The translations under genes and the position numbers were made by a program. The notes beneath the pieces are model-generated. The model was given only the letters and a program-made list of their open reading frames with translations. It made no database searches and had not been told where the DNA came from. This document shows, one piece after another, positions 14,797 through 22,900 of a stretch of 24,407 nt of DNA; position 1 is the stretch's first letter, and every line of letters begins with the position of its first letter. Origin of the DNA: an uncultured Bilophila sp. (GTDB taxonomy: Bacteria; Desulfobacterota; Desulfovibrionia; Desulfovibrionales; Desulfovibrionaceae); NCBI GenBank assembly GCA_959604115.1, contig CAUHBW010000007.1:1-24407 (forward strand). Direction: 5' to 3'.

Positions 14797-14891
14797 ATTG
14801 GGGAGGGGGAGGGAAAACTTTCTGAAGAAAGTTTTACCTACCCAAACCCTAACCCCATCCGTTCAAAGACTTTCGACTTTATCGAATCCCT
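14797..14891 (+). repeat. Dispersed 3'-end repeat, copy after the methyltransferase gene
   Basis: It starts 2 bp after the stop with GATTGGGGAGGGGGAGGG. Its core has arms AAAACTTTCT (14814-14823) and AGAAAGTTTT (14826-14835). A C-rich tail and TTCAAAGACTTTCGACTTTA follow. Its last 17 bases (14875-14891) are identical to the end of the copy at 3761-3777 on the other strand. Confidence 0.8.
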
Positions 14892-14950
14892 CCCGTCGAA
14901 TCGTCGCGTAGGCGTGAGGCCGGGTGAGTTGTTTTTTCTTATTGAAGTAA

Positions 14951-14980
14951 AGAGTCGAACAGACGTTCGGCTCTTTTTTT
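14951..14980 (+). terminator. Rho-independent terminator
   Basis: AGAGTCGAAC and GTTCGGCTCT pair across AGAC, with one T-G pair, followed by seven or more T. It ends plus-strand transcription from the methyltransferase side, about 155 bp past its stop. No gene is seen between 14892 and 14950. Confidence 0.85.
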
Positions 14981-15043
14981 GTCGTGTCACCGGGAGACGT
15001 CCGCCTCCGAACCGGAACGGCGCGTCTCCCCGTCCGTCAGCGA

Positions 15044-15135
15044 CCCATATGAAAGTCTTTGAAGAGGAAGGGGGTGGCTTGGAGGGGGAAGGGGTAACTT
15101 TCTTTAGAAAGTTTCCCCGTCCCCCTCCAATTTTT
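15044..15135 (-). repeat. Dispersed 3'-end repeat, copy downstream of bfr
   Basis: Read on the minus strand, it starts AAAAATTGGAGGGGGACGGG. It has 23-bp arms with two mismatches (15128-15106 and 15103-15081) and ends TTCAAAGACTTTCATATG. It follows the bfr terminator and is oriented as bfr is transcribed. Confidence 0.8.
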
Positions 15136-15146
15136 CGTCCGAACGC

Positions 15147-15183
15147 AAAAGCCCCACGCCGAGGAGGAGCGACCGGCGTGGGG
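15147..15183 (-). terminator. Rho-independent terminator of bfr
   Basis: On the minus strand, CCCCACGCCG (15183-15174) and CGGCGTGGGG (15161-15152) form a perfect 10-bp stem followed by CTTTTG. It lies 65 bp past the bfr stop. Confidence 0.8.
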
Positions 15184-15247
15184 ACTTTCGAGGGGTATGG
15201 AAGGAAACGCCTTCGGAGGGGGGTGAAGGCGCTTCAGGGAGAGGGCG

Positions 15248-15778
15248 TTATTCGGCGTCGACGAAGCCGCGGCTGGGGATTTCGGGCGAATCGCTGCCCG
15301 CGATCTTGGACAGGTAGGTGTCCCCAAGCGTCTTGATGTGGTTGGCCATATTCGCGAAATAATTGTCGTGAATCTGTTCTTCGTCGAGAATGCGCTCGAA
15401 CAGGCGGGCGCTTACGCTGTCGCCGTTGGCGCGACAGACTTCCAGAAGGGCGTTGTAGGTCTCGATGGTGTCGTCCTCGACCTTCACGTTGAAGGGGAAG
15501 ACGTCCGTGACCTTCTGGCCCTTGGTGATCTTGGAGGAAAGTTCGCTGACGGGCTCGCCGTCAAGCTCCTTGATGCGCTCGGCGAACTGCTCGGCATGGC
15601 GCATTTCGTCAATGGCGATCAATTTGATCTTGCTGGCGAATTCGCCGTAGTCCAGGTTGTCCAGATTGTAGTGCTGATTCATGTACTGGTGCACGGCGTA
15701 CAGCTCCATGCTCCGAGCCTTGTTCAGAACTTCGATAACCTTGGTCACACGCTCTTTTTTGGCCGCTTCCTGTGTCAT
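15248..15778 (-). CDS. bfr: Bacterioferritin
   Basis: This 176-residue ferritin-fold protein has the length and sequence style of the Desulfovibrio bacterioferritin. The ferroxidase ligands appear complete: Glu25, Glu58, His61 (E-M-R-H), Glu101, Glu134 and His137 (E-Q-I-H). Met59 fits the axial ligand of the inter-subunit haem. A 24-subunit shell would store iron and consume O2 or peroxide with Fe(II), protecting an anaerobe in the cytosol. The start ATG 15778 has GAGGA 9-10 bp upstream. It has its own promoter, with an AT-rich, partly Fur-like stretch over the -10 element, and its own terminator. Neither neighbour is in the same unit. Confidence 0.9.
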   Translation of the reverse strand: MTQEAAKKERVTKVIEVLNKARSMELYAVHQYMNQHYNLDNLDYGEFASKIKLIAIDEMRHAEQFAERIKELDGEPVSELSSKITKGQKVTDVFPFNVKVEDDTIETYNALLEVCRANGDSVSARLFERILDEEQIHDNYFANMANHIKTLGDTYLSKIAGSDSPEIPSRGFVDAE

Positions 15779-15848
15779 TGCTTTGTATCCTCACTGAATG
15801 ATGTTCAACTCCTGAACTGGTTTCAGTCTGGGGCAGAGGACTTTTCTT

Positions 15849-15867
15849 TTCAATGATTATAATAAAT
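15849..15867 (-). promoter_or_regulatory. bfr promoter -10 with partial Fur-box match
   Basis: On the minus strand, a perfect TATAAT (15861-15856) lies about 78 bp before the bfr start; the -35 element is poor. The 19 bases over it match the Fur consensus at about 12 positions, mostly in the right half (ATAATCATT). The sequence suggests iron control but is far from decisive. Confidence 0.35.
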
Positions 15868-15916
15868 TACGAGTTAAAACTCTCATGGGGAAGCGTAACC
15901 GGCCGGAACGCCGCGA

Positions 15917-15947
15917 AAAAGCCCGCCGGGAATCCCGACGGGCTTTC
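15917..15947 (-). terminator. Rho-independent terminator of the AGCS symporter gene
   Basis: On the minus strand, AAAGCCCGTCGGG and CCCGGCGGGCTTTTT form a stem with one G-T pair around ATT (15947-15917). It lies just past the stop at 15970. Confidence 0.85.
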
Positions 15948-15969
15948 AAATGCGCGGCAAGGCGAGGCG

Positions 15970-17322
15970 TCAGCGGGGATTGTTCGCGTCGTATTCCTTG
16001 AGCGCCATGCCGACGACCTTGGAAAGGCCGATGAGGGCGATGAGGTTGGGCAGGACCATCAGGCCGTTGAACATGTCGGCCAGTTCCCACACGAGGTTCA
16101 CCTGAAGCACGGAACCCAGCACGATGAACGCCATGACGATGATGCGGTACGGCGTCGTCCCCTTGGTGCCGAACAGGTACTTGATGTTCTGCTCGCCGAA
16201 GAAGTACCAGCCGATGATGGTGGAGAAGGCGAAGAAGAACAGGCAGACGGCGACGAAGCTGATCCCGAAGGAGCCGAGGCCGGTCTCGAAGGCCTTCTGG
16301 GTCAGGGCGATGCCGGTGGTGCTGCCGTCGATGGCGCCGGTCACGAAGATGACGAAGGCGGTCATGTTCAGGACGATGAAGGTATCCACGAACACGCCCA
16401 TGATGGCCACGAAGCCCTGCTGGGCGGGATACTTCACGTTGGCGACCGCGTGGGCGTGCGGGGTGGAGCCCATGCCCGCTTCGTTGGAGAACAGGCCGCG
16501 GGCCACGCCGTAGCGCATGGCTTCCTTGACGCCCGCGCCGATGAGACCGCCCGTGGCGGCGGCGGGGTCGAACGCACCCACGAAGATCATCTTGAAGGCC
16601 GGGAGAATCTGGGAGGCATTGGTGATCAGCACGATGAGGCCGCCGAGCAGGTAGAGCGCGGCCATGATCGGCACGACCTTTTCCGTGAAGGAGGCGATGC
16701 GGCCCATGCCGCCGAAGAACACGAACGCGGCGAGCGCGGCGATGATCACGCCGATGGCGATGGGCGGCACGGCGAAGGCGGTCTGGAAGGCTCCGGCGAT
16801 GGAGTTGGACTGCACCATGTTGCCGATGAAGCCGAGGGCGATGATGATCGAGACGGAGAAGAACGCCGCCAGCTTTCGGCTGCCGAGGCCCTTGGAGATG
16901 TAGTAGGCCGGGCCGCCGGTGACGTGGCCCTGATCGTCCTTGGTCTTGTAGGTCTGGGCGAGCACGGCTTCGGCGAAGATGGTGGCCATGCCGAAGAAGG
17001 CCGCGATCCACATCCAGAAGATGGCTCCGGGGCCGCCCATGGCGATGGCCGTAGCCGCGCCGGCGAGGTTGCCGGTGCCGACCTGCGCGGCGATGGCCGT
17101 GGCGAGGGACTGGAAGGAGCTCATGCCGTGCTTGCCGGCCCGTTCGCCGTGCAGGGTCAGTCCGCCGAACGTGGATTTGACCACAAGGCCGAAACGGCGG
17201 ATCTGGATGAAGTCCAATTTCAGCGTAAAGTAGATGCCCACGCCGCACAGCAGCGGAATGAGGCAGTACATGCCCCACAGAAATCCGTTGATGTCGGACA
17301 CGAGCTGAGTCAGTTGATCCAT
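15970..17322 (-). CDS. Sodium:alanine/glycine symporter, AGCS family
   Basis: This 450-residue inner-membrane protein has about ten hydrophobic segments. The AGCS pattern is clear: QVGTGNLAGAATAIAMGGPG followed by AIFWMW (about 80-105), then EAVLAQTYKTKDDQGHVTGGPAYYI, and later LFSNEAGMGSTPHAHA. The family takes up alanine or glycine with Na+; which one cannot be read from sequence. The start ATG 17322 has a GGGGGA stretch upstream. It is a single-gene unit with its own terminator, divergent from tamA. A GG-N10-GC sequence about 130-140 bp upstream may be a weak sigma54 promoter. Confidence 0.88.
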   Translation of the reverse strand: MDQLTQLVSDINGFLWGMYCLIPLLCGVGIYFTLKLDFIQIRRFGLVVKSTFGGLTLHGERAGKHGMSSFQSLATAIAAQVGTGNLAGAATAIAMGGPGAIFWMWIAAFFGMATIFAEAVLAQTYKTKDDQGHVTGGPAYYISKGLGSRKLAAFFSVSIIIALGFIGNMVQSNSIAGAFQTAFAVPPIAIGVIIAALAAFVFFGGMGRIASFTEKVVPIMAALYLLGGLIVLITNASQILPAFKMIFVGAFDPAAATGGLIGAGVKEAMRYGVARGLFSNEAGMGSTPHAHAVANVKYPAQQGFVAIMGVFVDTFIVLNMTAFVIFVTGAIDGSTTGIALTQKAFETGLGSFGISFVAVCLFFFAFSTIIGWYFFGEQNIKYLFGTKGTTPYRIIVMAFIVLGSVLQVNLVWELADMFNGLMVLPNLIALIGLSKVVGMALKEYDANNPR

Positions 17323-17446
17323 CGTTTCTTTCCCCCTGCGTCATCAAAAGGTTCATCGTCACCGTGCCCGCCGCTCCTCGACGGCGGACGCGTTTCCCCG
17401 GAGGGAAAAGACGTTTTTTCTATCATAGGGGGTCTAAGCCTTTGTG

Positions 17447-17473
17447 GGCTGCAAGTAAACAGCCGATTTTTTT
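17447..17473 (+). terminator. Small hairpin with T run; also a weak sigma54 match on the other strand
   Basis: GGCTG-N8-CAGCC is followed by GATTTTTTT on the plus strand, although no plus-strand gene precedes it. On the minus strand the same bases read CGGCTGTTTACTTGCA (17465-17450), with GG-N10-GC spacing and a perfect TTGCA but a poor -24 box, facing the symporter gene. The rest of the 540-bp gap (17323-17862) shows no credible gene. Confidence 0.3.
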
Positions 17474-17827
17474 AGATTCATGCGAAAAAGTTATGCAAAA
17501 CGAAAGCCGGTTCCGAAACCCGCCGGGATATCATGGAAAAAAACAGTCCCAAAACGCGGCGGCGCACGCATCATGCGGATACTGTTCTTGAATTCACAAA
17601 TGTCGCCCCGTGGCGCGGTTCCGACGGGGAAGGACGGCTTCGGAGAACGCCGCCGCGCTCCGAAAACGCGCCGTAGCTCTCCAGCGGGCGGGGAAAGGCG
17701 GCGGAATGCGGCCCCGCCGTCGCGCTGGCATCACGAACGGGCCGGTTTTTTGTGAGAAAAGCGGCGTCGGACGCTCCAAAAGGGCGTCGGCGCCGTGTCC
17801 GGAGCGGAGCCGCTATAGATTATCATC

Positions 17828-17856
17828 TTGACGTCCCTAGCTCCGGAATTCATTAT
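17828..17856 (+). promoter_or_regulatory. Candidate tamA promoter
   Basis: TTGACG (17828-17833) is followed by 17 bp and CATTAT (17851-17856). The start codon at 17863 would then lie at or next to the transcription start. An alternative -10 (TATAGA, about 17815) lacks a good -35. Confidence 0.4.
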
Positions 17857-17862
17857 GCCGCC

Positions 17863-19938
17863 ATGCTTGTATCCGCCATTCGTTCATGCTCTCTTCGGAC
17901 CGTCCGCGCGTTCGCGGCTGGACTGGCGTTGTGTCTGCTGCTGTCGGGATGCCTTTTCGGTTCCGGAAACAAGAAAGATACGTTGCGCGACGGGCAGGCG
18001 GACGCGCCTCCGGCCAAGGCCGTGCGCTATGCCGTGGACATCCGGTCCAAGCCCGAAAACGCCGGGCTCGTTTCGGAACTCCGGGAAAACAGCCAGCTCG
18101 TCTGGCTTCGGAACGATCTGCCCGACAGCCGGGTGGGGCTGGAGCGCCGGATGCTGGAGGACGTGGAAACGGCCCGCAAGATTTTGCATTCGCAGGGCTA
18201 TTACGACGGGACGGTGCGCCGCCGCATCGACTGGGAGGCCCAGCCCCCCAAGGTGACGCTCACGCTCGTCCCCGGCGAACGGTATGTGATCGGCCCGACG
18301 ACGCTGCGCTATGAGCGTACCGGTCAGGCGGACCCCCTCGTGGATGCGGACCTGCCCGAATCCGTCCGGGGCGTCGATTTCATGGACAAGGCCCCGGAAA
18401 CGCTGGAGGCGTTCGGGCTCGCCAAGGGAGCCCCCGCCGAGGCTCAGAGCGTGCTCGACGCCGTGGCCTCCGTGGTGACGCGGATGCGCAAGGAAGGCTA
18501 TCCCCTCGCGGAACAGGGCAAGGCCAGATATATCATCGACCGCTCCACCCATACGCTGGAGGCGGACGTGCTCATCAGGACCGGGCCGCTCCTGCGGATG
18601 GGGCCGGTCCATGTCGGCGAACAGAAGCGGCTGGAAGACACGCCCGAGGTCAGCGACGACTATCTCAACATGCTGAGCCCGTGGGTCGAGGGGCAGTACT
18701 GGAACGACGATCTGTTGAAGGAATACCGGACCACGTTGCAGGAAACCGGCCTGTTCAGCTCCATCGACATGAAGCCCGCCCGGCTGTCTCCGCAACAGGC
18801 GGAGGCGGCGGGATGGAAGGTGGAGGAACGCGGCGGAAAGGCCGCCGAGGCCGCCGTTTCCACCCCCGGCGCGCCCGGAAGCGGTTCCGGGACGGCGTCC
18901 GCCAAGCTCCCGATCTGGGTGACGACCAAGGGGACCACGCCGGTGGCCCTCGCCGTCCGCGACGCGCCTCCGCGCACCGTGAGCGGCGGCCTGCTGTACT
19001 CCACGGACACCGGCTTCGGCGTGCGCGGAGCGTGGGAAAACCGGAACCTGTTCGGCGGCGGGGAACAGCTCCGCATCACCGCGCCGATCTCGCGGGATTC
19101 GCAGTCCCTGAGCGCCTCGTTCCGCAAACCGGCCTTCGGCATCCGGGATCAGGCGCTGGTGGGCGAGGCGTGGGCGATCAACGAAACTACGGACGCCTAC
19201 GATCAGAGCGCGATGTACGTTGCGGCGGGCCTTGAGCGGCGTTTCCGCAAGGAGTGGCGCAACTGGTGGGCCAGCGCGCGCGTCTCTCTCGAAGCGGGCA
19301 AGCTCAGCGACAACTACCGGGGCAGCCGGACGTACAGCCTGCTCGGCGTTCCTCTGGCGGTGCGCCGGGATACGACCAACAGCCTGCTCAACCCGACCAC
19401 GGGCACGCGCGTGAGCCTTGAGGTCACGCCGTACACGGGCACCTACAACGGTCCCCTGACCACGGTGCGGACCCGGCTGGACGCCAGCGGCTACTGGTCG
19501 CCCTTCGACTGGTCGCGTCTCGTGCTCGCGGGCCGGGCCGGGGCGGGCACCCTGACGGGCGAGAACGTGCGGGACATCCCCGCGTCCCTGCGCTTCTATT
19601 GCGGGGGCGGCGGGTCCGTGCGCGGCTACAAGTACCAGTCCCTCGGCCCGCACGACCGCAACGGCGATCCGCTCGGGGGCCTGTCCTTCACCGACATGAG
19701 CCTTGAGGCGCGGTTCAAGATCACCGAAACCTTCGGCATCGTGCCGTTTCTGGACGGCGGCATGGTCTACGAGTCCTCCACCCCCGACTGGGGCAGGGAT
19801 CTGTCGTGGGGCGTGGGCCTCGGCTTCCGCTATTATACGGTGATCGGCCCCATCCGCCTCGACATCGCCACGCCGTTGCAGGATCGCGGCAACAACAAGG
19901 CGTTTCAGATTTACCTCAGCATCGGGCAGGCGTTCTGA
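17863..19938 (+). CDS. tamA: TamA, Omp85-family outer-membrane protein of the translocation and assembly module
   Basis: This 691-residue protein has three POTRA domains (about 55-138, 142-235 and 242-370) followed by a 16-strand Omp85 barrel. The barrel carries the lid-loop motif VRGYK (586-590) and ends in aromatic F (IYLSIGQAF). The signal peptide ends in LLSGC with Cys30, a good lipobox, so the protein is probably lipid-anchored as well as a barrel; ordinary TamA is not. POTRA3 contains a low-complexity insertion (about 305-350). The start ATG 17863 gives this signal peptide; the frame is open to 17752 but the extension has no export signal. The stop overlaps the tamB start (TGATG). TamA works with TamB in outer-membrane protein insertion or phospholipid transport. 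Confidence 0.88.
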   Translation: MLVSAIRSCSLRTVRAFAAGLALCLLLSGCLFGSGNKKDTLRDGQADAPPAKAVRYAVDIRSKPENAGLVSELRENSQLVWLRNDLPDSRVGLERRMLEDVETARKILHSQGYYDGTVRRRIDWEAQPPKVTLTLVPGERYVIGPTTLRYERTGQADPLVDADLPESVRGVDFMDKAPETLEAFGLAKGAPAEAQSVLDAVASVVTRMRKEGYPLAEQGKARYIIDRSTHTLEADVLIRTGPLLRMGPVHVGEQKRLEDTPEVSDDYLNMLSPWVEGQYWNDDLLKEYRTTLQETGLFSSIDMKPARLSPQQAEAAGWKVEERGGKAAEAAVSTPGAPGSGSGTASAKLPIWVTTKGTTPVALAVRDAPPRTVSGGLLYSTDTGFGVRGAWENRNLFGGGEQLRITAPISRDSQSLSASFRKPAFGIRDQALVGEAWAINETTDAYDQSAMYVAAGLERRFRKEWRNWWASARVSLEAGKLSDNYRGSRTYSLLGVPLAVRRDTTNSLLNPTTGTRVSLEVTPYTGTYNGPLTTVRTRLDASGYWSPFDWSRLVLAGRAGAGTLTGENVRDIPASLRFYCGGGGSVRGYKYQSLGPHDRNGDPLGGLSFTDMSLEARFKITETFGIVPFLDGGMVYESSTPDWGRDLSWGVGLGFRYYTVIGPIRLDIATPLQDRGNNKAFQIYLSIGQAF

Positions 19939-22900
19939 TGACCGTACACCCACTCCTTCGCCGCGCGGGGCGCGTTTTCGGCTGGAGCCTGCTGGGCCTC
20001 GCGCTGACGCTGGTCCTCGTCCTCGCCGTCGGCTTCGCGTTCCTGCGCAGCCAGACCGGCGAACGCTGGATCGCGGATACCGTGGTTTCGGCCCTGCACG
20101 GCGCGGGCCTCGACGCCCGCCTCGGCGCGCTGGAAGGCCCGCTCCCCTTCACCCTGCGCCTGCGCGACTTCCGGCTTGCCGACGCGAAAGGCGTCTGGCT
20201 GGACGTGCCCGAAGCCACCCTCCGGGTCGGTCCCGCCGCGCTGCTGCGCGGGCACCTGCTGGTGGAGGAGCTGAGCGTTCGCGAACCGGCGTTGCTGCGC
20301 GTCCCAGAGTTTCCGCCCGCCGACCCTCCGCCTCCCCCGTCCGATCCGCTGGATCTGCTCCGTCCGTCGTTCCTGAAGCCGCTCGGATCCGACATCGCGG
20401 GCTATCTGAAACTGGCGACCGTGGAGCGGCTGCGCGTCGAGCGTTTCCGGCTCGGTCAGGACGTGATGGGGCTCCCGCTGACCGCGACCCTCGAAGGCGG
20501 CGGCCCGCTGACGGATTTCCGCAACCGCGTGGACGTCGCGTTGTCCCGCCCGCAGGAGGGAGACGGCCCGGCCCGGCCCCTGCTGGACGTTTTCGGTTCC
20601 CTGAATCTCGGCAACGCGGGTGACTGGCTGGCGGACGCCGGGAAGGACGTCCATCCCGATCTGGCGGCGGGACTCGATCTCCGGCTCGCCGTTCACGGCG
20701 CGGCGGAGACGGAAAAGCCTTCCTCCCCGGAAGAAGGCTCGCTGCGGGCTCTGCTGACGCTGACGGAAGGACGCCTCGGCGTGCCCGCGCTGGCCCTGTC
20801 CGCGCCGGGAACGACCCTTGCGGCCTCGGAACTTTCTTTGGATGACGACCGGATCGGCGGCGGGCTGACCGCCGGGCTGAGCGATCCCGCCGCCCTGATG
20901 CGGCTGGTCGCCCTGCTCACGGGCGGCGAACCGGTTGCACTGCCCCTGACTTCCGCGAGTCTCGACACGACGCTTTCCGGCACGCTGGAGGCTCCCGAAC
21001 TCGCGCTGGAGGCCACGGTCCCCGGCATCATTCTCGATCCCGCCCAAAAGGACGCCCGGCTGGACGCTTCGGCCTCGCTGCGTCTCTCCGCGCACGCGCT
21101 GTTCACCGAACCGGCCCTGACCGCGGACGGAACGGTCAGGCTCGGCGGGCCGTTCGTGGCTCCGCTGTTGCCGCGCAAGGAGGCGGACGCGCATCCCGGC
21201 GCCGCCGAAATCCGGCTTCACGCCGAGGCTTCGGACACGGCGGGCGCGCTGGCGGTCAAGGCGCTCCGCATCGACTCCGAATGGCTGACGCTGGCCGGAG
21301 ACGCCTCGCTGGACAATGCGACCGGCAAGCTCGCGGCGGCGTTGCGGCTCGACGTGCCGTCCCTGCGGGCGTTGACGCTGTTCCCGCCCGTGGCGGCCGC
21401 TCTGGCCTCCTCGCCGTTCCGCGAACTGGCTGGCACGGTGAACGCTAGGGCCGAAGTCCGGCGCGACGACGCCCAAACCCCGCTTGCGGGTTCCCTCAAG
21501 CTGCAACTGGCGTCCATGCGCTGGGGCCTTCCGCAGCTCCAGAACACCGTGGGCGAAACCGCGTCCCTCGGCCTCGCGTTTTCCGCACAGCCGGAAACCG
21601 GCGCGGTAACGGTTCGGGACGTCGCGCTCAAGGCGGGCCAGCTCGGCGGCAAGGGCGAAGCGAGCCTGTCCGCGAATCAACATCTGGAAACTACGCTCGC
21701 CCTCGCCCTGTCCTCACTGTCGGGGCTTGATCCCTCGTTGTCCGGTCCGCTCGACGTGAAGCTCCGCGCCTCCGGGCCGCTGCTTTCGCCCGGCGGGGAG
21801 ATCACCGTTTCCAGCCCGCGTCTGGGGGTGCGGACCGCCGAACTGGAGGGCCTGCGCGTGCGCCTGCATACCCCGTCCGTGGGCGAGAAGGGCGGCGGGG
21901 GCACGCTGGAGATGGCCGCCACCCTCCGCGACGCGACCATCAAGACGTTGCAGACTGGCGCGCCCCTGCGCTTCGCCACGGACTGGCGGTTCACGCCGGA
22001 ACAGTTCCAGCTCCACAAGACCACACTTGACGCGCCCGGCCTCGCGCTGTCCGGTTCGCTTGACGCCTTCCTCGCCCGGCAGCGGCTGGACGGCGGATTT
22101 CGGCTGGCGGTCACGAACTGGGCGGCCCTGTCCTCGCTCACCGGCGTGCCGCTCAAGGGTTCCGCCGCCGTCGTCAACATCGCTCTGTCGCACGACGGGA
22201 CGCAGCGGCTTTCGGCGGACTGGTCCTTCGGAGCGCTCGCTTCCGAGGGCGTTTCCGTCCGCTCGCTGACCGGCAGGCTTCGGCTCGACGATCTGTTCGG
22301 CAAACAGAGCCTCAGCCTGACCGCCGCGCTCGGCAAGGGCTCGGCGTCCGACTTCCGTTGGAACAAGGGCGCGATCGACGTGTCCGGCACGCCGGACCGG
22401 CTGCGGGCTTCGGCGTCCCTGCAAGGCAAGACCTCGGCGGACATCAGGTTGTCTCTCGATCTCGCGGCGCGCAAGGCGTTGGTGGAACGGCTCACCCTGA
22501 CCGACCGCCGCAAACGGACTCTTGTGGGCGTCCGTCTGAACCGGCCCGTCAACGTCGCCTTCGGCAACGGCCTGAATATCGACAACCTTGATCTTTCCGT
22601 TCTGCCGCAAGGTACGCTGACGGCTCTCGGCCGTCTCGACGGGCGCGGCCTCGCGCTCGAAGCCCGCCTGCGCGACGTGGCCATCAACACGGCCCGGCTG
22701 TTTACGGACACGCCCGTCCCGGACGGGCTCCTCAACGCTTCCGTGGCCCTGTCCGGCACGCCGTCGCGTCCGCAAGGCTCCCTGTCGCTGTCGCTGACGG
22801 ACATCGCCTTCCCGGACAGCGACATGCCGCCCGCCGCCGTGCGGATCGACGGCGCGCTGCGCCCTTCCGGGCTCGTCCTCAAGCTCAAGACCGACGGCAT

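Noticed and set aside
15853..17475. A 540-residue plus-strand open frame opposite the symporter
   Set aside because: Its low-complexity His/Glu/Gly/Asp composition is an antisense shadow of the AGCS gene.
17480..17755. Small plus-strand open frames between the symporter and tamA
   Set aside because: They are Arg/Pro/Lys-rich with no ribosome binding site or recognisable motif. The evidence is not enough to call a gene.
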